This document shows positions 60,783 through 64,000 of a stretch of 64,000 bases of DNA, piece after piece. The stretch's first letter is position 1. Every line of letters starts with the position of its first letter. The stretch comes from Campylobacter anatolicus (GTDB lineage: Bacteria; Campylobacterota; Campylobacteria; Campylobacterales; Campylobacteraceae), in NCBI RefSeq assembly GCF_018145655.1, contig NZ_JAGSSY010000003.1:62001-126000 (forward strand), given 5' to 3'. The translations under genes and the position numbers were made by a program. A model generated the notes under the pieces. It was given only the letters and a program-made list of their open reading frames with translations. It made no database searches and was not told the origin of the DNA.

Positions 60783-61655
60783 ATGATTTTTACCACTAAT
60801 TTTTTTGCGGCAGAAATAAATAAAACAAATGATATCAGCGTCTATCCAATGTATTGCATTAATAGCAATTCTATCACACTTCATACGCTAGGATTTGATG
60901 GCGAAGATAATGAGATATTAAATTTAAACTCACATCGTGCGGCAAAAATCGACATAAAAAATCTAAACAAAATTCTAAATGCAAATTTTAAAGCTTACAA
61001 AGACAAAAGTGGTGGAAACGTGGCATTTGTACGAGAGTGTTCGCTTATGGATATGTTGCAAATGCAGTTTTTAAGAGCCATAAGTGATGAGTATGAAGGA
61101 ATTTCTGTCTTAGATCTTATTATCGAACCGCAAAATAAACTTCCTGAAAATTTTAATGATTTTAGGCTCCAAAATTTATTTTTAAGTCCACAAGTTAGCT
61201 CAAGTGGTGTGTTTCGTGCCTCTTTTGAGATGCCAGATTTGACATCAAAAAGTCTATTTTTTAAATTTAAATTTAATGCGAAAATGCCCGTTTTTAGAGC
61301 ACTTAATAAGATGGACAATTCCCATATTTTAAGTTTTACTGACTTTGAAAGTAGTATGATAGACTTTAATAAATTTCAAAAAGATAGTCTAAATAAACTA
61401 CCAACTGGCACGCTCATTACAAAAACAAAGATAAACGCAGGAGATATACTGATGAAGCGTCATTTTGAGCCTATCTCGCTTGTAAAAAAAGGCGACTTAT
61501 TAAGTGCTGTGCTAAGCGATGGTGGATTAAGTATTATTATAGAAGTTCGTGCTTTAGAGAGCGGCAATTTGGGTGATATCATAAAAATTCGTACAAAGGA
61601 TAATAAAATCATTAAAGCTTCGGTCGCATCAAAAACTCAGGTGATACTTAGGTGA
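60783..61655 (+). CDS. flgA: Flagellar basal-body P-ring assembly chaperone FlgA
   Basis: A periplasmic chaperone needed for P-ring assembly. The C-terminal SAF/ChapFlgA domain is clear (about 200-290: KTKINAGDILMKRHFEPISL, VKKGDLLSAVLSDGGL, GDIIKIRTKDNKIIKASVAS). The first ATG after the tRNA is 60783, giving 290 residues, but the signal peptide (MIFTTNFFAAE) is then unusually short. The hydrophobic run ILLVFV continues upstream to the tRNA CCA without a standard start codon. An ATG at 60648 would translate through the tRNA and is rejected. The start is uncertain; the gene is not. Confidence 0.85.
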   Translation: MIFTTNFFAAEINKTNDISVYPMYCINSNSITLHTLGFDGEDNEILNLNSHRAAKIDIKNLNKILNANFKAYKDKSGGNVAFVRECSLMDMLQMQFLRAISDEYEGISVLDLIIEPQNKLPENFNDFRLQNLFLSPQVSSSGVFRASFEMPDLTSKSLFFKFKFNAKMPVFRALNKMDNSHILSFTDFESSMIDFNKFQKDSLNKLPTGTLITKTKINAGDILMKRHFEPISLVKKGDLLSAVLSDGGLSIIIEVRALESGNLGDIIKIRTKDNKIIKASVASKTQVILR

Positions 61656-62293
61656 AAGAGATAATACTTGGCATAACCGGTGCTAGTGGGACACTACTTG
61701 GTTTGGAGTTACTTTCGGAGCTAAGTCAAGTCTGTCAAACACACCTTATAATTAGCAAAAATGCCAAAAAGGCTTTGTGGCTAGAGCAAGGGATTAAATT
61801 TGATGAGATTTTGATTGGTGCTAGGTCTTGCAATGATTTGCGTGAGATACAAGTAGACAACCCGTCTACTGATACAGTAAAAAATAAATTTAATATAAAT
61901 TTTAAAAATGTCATACTTTATGATAATGATAATATCGGATCAAAGATTGCATCTGGATCGTTTAGAACAGATGGTATGATAATAGCCCCCTGCTCTATCA
62001 ATACCCTAGCCAAGGTGGCAAATGGCCTGTCTGACACGCTCATCACACGGGCGGCAGCGGTTGCTTTAAAGGAGCGTTTTAAATTAGTGCTAGGCGTTAG
62101 AGAGATGCCATTTTCTAGCATTTCGCTTCATCAAATGAGTGATTTAAGCTCTATGGGAGTGGTCATAGCACCGCCAGTTTTAGGGCATTATGCTGGAGAT
62201 GAGAATTTGACACAGGTGCATAAATTTATAGTTGGCAAGTGGCTTGATGCCCTTGGATTAGATCATAAAATTTATAAAAGGTGGCAAAGTTGA
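61652..62293 (+). CDS. ubiX: Flavin prenyltransferase UbiX
   Basis: It makes prenylated FMN, the cofactor of UbiD-type decarboxylases. The N-terminal [36 protein letters not shown], the conserved [13 protein letters not shown] and [10 protein letters not shown] are family motifs. Length is 213 residues, slightly longer than usual. The start is a GTG overlapping the flgA stop by 4 bases. Confidence 0.93.
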   Translation: MKEIILGITGASGTLLGLELLSELSQVCQTHLIISKNAKKALWLEQGIKFDEILIGARSCNDLREIQVDNPSTDTVKNKFNINFKNVILYDNDNIGSKIASGSFRTDGMIIAPCSINTLAKVANGLSDTLITRAAAVALKERFKLVLGVREMPFSSISLHQMSDLSSMGVVIAPPVLGHYAGDENLTQVHKFIVGKWLDALGLDHKIYKRWQS

Positions 62294-62763
62294 GTAAATA
62301 CTGTATATATCCAGGCACATTTGATCCGATTACAAATGGACATCTTGATGTTATAAAACGTGCGATGAAAATTTTTGATCATGTTATCGTGGCGGTTGCA
62401 AAAAGCGATAGTAAAAATCCTATGTTTAGCTTTGATGAGCGTGTAAAAATGGTGCAAATAGCGACTGAAAATTTAAAAAATGTTAGCACTGAGGGTTTTG
62501 ATAATTTGCTTGTAGATTTTGCTAAAAATCACGGCATAAACAACGTCATACGTGGGCTTCGTGCGGTTAGTGACTTTGAGTATGAGCTACAAATTGGCTA
62601 TGCAAATGCCTCACTTTGGGGCGAGTTTGAGACAGTTTATCTTATGCCAAGTCTTAAAAATGCCTTTATCTCAAGCTCTATAGTTCGTTCAGTTTTACGT
62701 CATCACGGTGATGTTAGTGCACTTGTGCCAAGTGAAATTTTATCAAATTTAAAGGCTAAATGA
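62290..62763 (+). CDS. coaD: Phosphopantetheine adenylyltransferase
   Basis: It catalyses the penultimate step of coenzyme A synthesis. [19 protein letters not shown] contains the T/HxGH nucleotidyltransferase motif. [18 protein letters not shown] is the conserved ISSxxVR region. The TTG at 62290 (157 residues, MSKYCIYPG) is preferred because AAAGG stands about 8 bases upstream; a GTG at 62281 would add three residues. It overlaps ubiX and tmk. Confidence 0.93.
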   Translation: MSKYCIYPGTFDPITNGHLDVIKRAMKIFDHVIVAVAKSDSKNPMFSFDERVKMVQIATENLKNVSTEGFDNLLVDFAKNHGINNVIRGLRAVSDFEYELQIGYANASLWGEFETVYLMPSLKNAFISSSIVRSVLRHHGDVSALVPSEILSNLKAK

Positions 62764-63359
62764 TAATGTATGTTCTGTTTGAAGGGGTTGATGGAGTTGG
62801 TAAAAGCACACAGATAGAGTTGCTTGCTAAAAAATATAAAAACGTCGTCGTTACCAAAGAGCCAGGTGGTAGCGAGTTTGGCGTATATATGCGTGATATT
62901 TTGCTCAGTGGCAAATTTGCTCTTAGCTCACATGCTGAGGCGTTGCTATTTTTAGCAGATAGAGCTGAGCATTATGCAAAAGTGATCGCACCAAACTCAA
63001 ATAAACTTATTTTAAGTGATCGTGGCTTTGTCTCTGGCGTGGCTTATGCCTTAGCAAATGATGAAAATGCCGACATAAATGAGCTAATAAATTTAAATAA
63101 ATTTGCACTAAATAAGGCTTTGCCTGATAGAGTTGTGCTATTTCTTGCTGATGAAAATTTAATAAAAAATCGCCTTAAATCTCGTGATAATTTAAACGGT
63201 ATAGATACGATAGAAGCTCGTGGTGTGACCTATCTTTTACGAGTACAAGAGTGTATGAAAATGGTTGTAGCGACTACAAATTTACAAACACTTTTCATAA
63301 AAGCAGATGAAAATATAGAGCAAATAAACAAAAAAATAACTGAATTTATAAATTTTTAG
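62760..63359 (+). CDS. tmk: Thymidylate kinase
   Basis: It phosphorylates dTMP to dTDP. The P-loop is [14 protein letters not shown] near residues 7-20, with [16 protein letters not shown] and the [11 protein letters not shown] segment. Length is 199 residues from the ATG at 62760, which overlaps the coaD stop (ATGA). An ATG two codons later is equally plausible. Confidence 0.93.
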   Translation: MIMYVLFEGVDGVGKSTQIELLAKKYKNVVVTKEPGGSEFGVYMRDILLSGKFALSSHAEALLFLADRAEHYAKVIAPNSNKLILSDRGFVSGVAYALANDENADINELINLNKFALNKALPDRVVLFLADENLIKNRLKSRDNLNGIDTIEARGVTYLLRVQECMKMVVATTNLQTLFIKADENIEQINKKITEFINF

Positions 63360-63382
63360 AATAAAATAAGCTAAAAGGATAG

Positions 63383-64000
63383 ATGATGATAACAGCACTT
63401 CGTGGTATGAAAGATATGCTCCCACCGAGGAGTGAATTATATGAATATGTCATAAGAACCTGTGAAAATGTAGCGAAAAACTATGGCTACACGCTCATAA
63501 AAACACCACACCTTGAAGAGACTACGCTCTTTAGACGAAGCGTGGGTGAGAGTAGTGATATAGTCGGCAAGGAGATGTATCAATTTATTGATAAAGGCGA
63601 AAATGATGTCTGTTTGCGTCCAGAGGGCACCGCTGGCGTTGTTCGTGCCTATATAGAGGCAAAGCTAGACCGTGCTGGTGGCGTAAGACGTTATTTTTAC
63701 CATGGTTCAATGTTTCGCTATGAGCGTCCACAAAGAGGACGTTTGCGTGAGTTTCATCAATTCGGCGTGGAGTGCTTTGGCGAGAGTAGCGTCTATGAAG
63801 ATACAAGTGTAATACTAATGATAAGTGAAATTTTTCGCCGTTTAGGCATAAAAACTAAACTTAAAATCAACTCTTTAGGCGATACAAACTCAATGGCGAT
63901 TTACCGCGAAAAGCTCGTCAAATTTCTTGATATGCACGAGGGACAGATATGTGAAGACTGTAAACGCAGAAAGACGTTAAACCCTATTCGAACACTTGAT
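63383..64000 (+). CDS. hisS: Histidyl-tRNA synthetase, N-terminal part (continues beyond window)
   Basis: A class II synthetase. About 206 codons are seen without a stop. The start is ITALRGMKDMLPPRSELYE, then LIKTPHLEETTLFRRSVGES, LRPEGTAGVVRAYIEAKL and motif 2 FRYERPQRGRLREFHQFG. Two adjacent ATGs (63383 and 63386) are possible starts, with AAAGGAT upstream. It follows tmk by 23 bases. Confidence 0.95.
   Translation, partial: MMITALRGMKDMLPPRSELYEYVIRTCENVAKNYGYTLIKTPHLEETTLFRRSVGESSDIVGKEMYQFIDKGENDVCLRPEGTAGVVRAYIEAKLDRAGGVRRYFYHGSMFRYERPQRGRLREFHQFGVECFGESSVYEDTSVILMISEIFRRLGIKTKLKINSLGDTNSMAIYREKLVKFLDMHEGQICEDCKRRKTLNPIRTLD

Overview
The window is a 64 kb stretch of core chromosome from a Campylobacter-like member of the Campylobacterota. 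The DNA is strongly AT-rich. Diagnostic content includes a HobA-type DnaA partner, a single XerH-type recombinase, a dihydropteroate synthase with a long N-terminal extension, a membrane-anchored MurF, and a sigma54-type promoter in front of flgH. Gene neighbourhoods such as rppH-lysC-hobA-holB-folP-ligA-tlyA-ribF-cmoA and dapA-M16 peptidase-pyrD-msbA-cysS-murJ match my memory of Campylobacter. A nikR gene and the genes lying between hypF and hypB suggest a species other than C. jejuni, but I would not name one.

Layout. Bases 1-8.4 kb hold a nickel and hydrogenase-maturation block: the 3' part of hypF, nikR, nhaA, a DUF2157/GDYXXLXY membrane pair, then hypBCDEA. Bases 8.45-9.7 kb are a gene graveyard with two decayed minus-strand genes, followed by hup and tRNA-Leu(CAA). 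Bases 10.1-21.0 kb are a long minus-strand operon-like run: yggS, rseP, pgsA, an enoyl-reductase-like SDR, dapA, an M16 peptidase, pyrD, msbA, cysS and murJ. Bases 21.1-27.7 kb run on the plus strand: a DUF342 protein, ruvA, ddlA, an orphan Phd/YefM-like protein, a hydrolase, murF and a Sel1-like secreted protein. The region 27.7-28.2 kb is non-coding and carries two strong inverted repeats. It is followed by ackA-pta (minus), flgH, ilvB-ilvH and lpxD (plus), tgt and a small gene (minus), and tRNA-Arg(GCG).

Bases 37.4-45.6 kb are a tightly overlapping plus-strand block (rppH to cmoA), then mdaB and a gene of unknown function that converges on murG-ftsW-xerH (minus). murI and a macA-macB-outer-membrane-factor efflux operon follow (plus). 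A frameshifted sixA, a DUF455 protein and an NlpC/P60-like lipoprotein lie on the minus strand. The window ends with murA, moeA, tRNA-Gly(GCC), flgA, ubiX, coaD, tmk and the start of hisS.

Functionally, much of the window serves cell-envelope synthesis (murA, murF, murG, murI, murJ, ddlA, ftsW, lpxD, msbA, pgsA), replication and translation, amino-acid and folate synthesis, and nickel/hydrogenase maturation. No phage, insertion sequence, CRISPR array or complete novel multi-gene system was seen. The most unusual signals are local: a perfect 22-bp palindrome in front of the orphan antitoxin-like gene, a possible 47-residue membrane peptide behind a perfect Shine-Dalgarno, strong hairpins in gene-free DNA, a frameshifted sixA, decayed genes beside hypA, a tRNA-Arg with a GCG anticodon, and flgA abutting a tRNA gene. 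Functions are assigned from recognised motifs and family memory, since no database search was possible.
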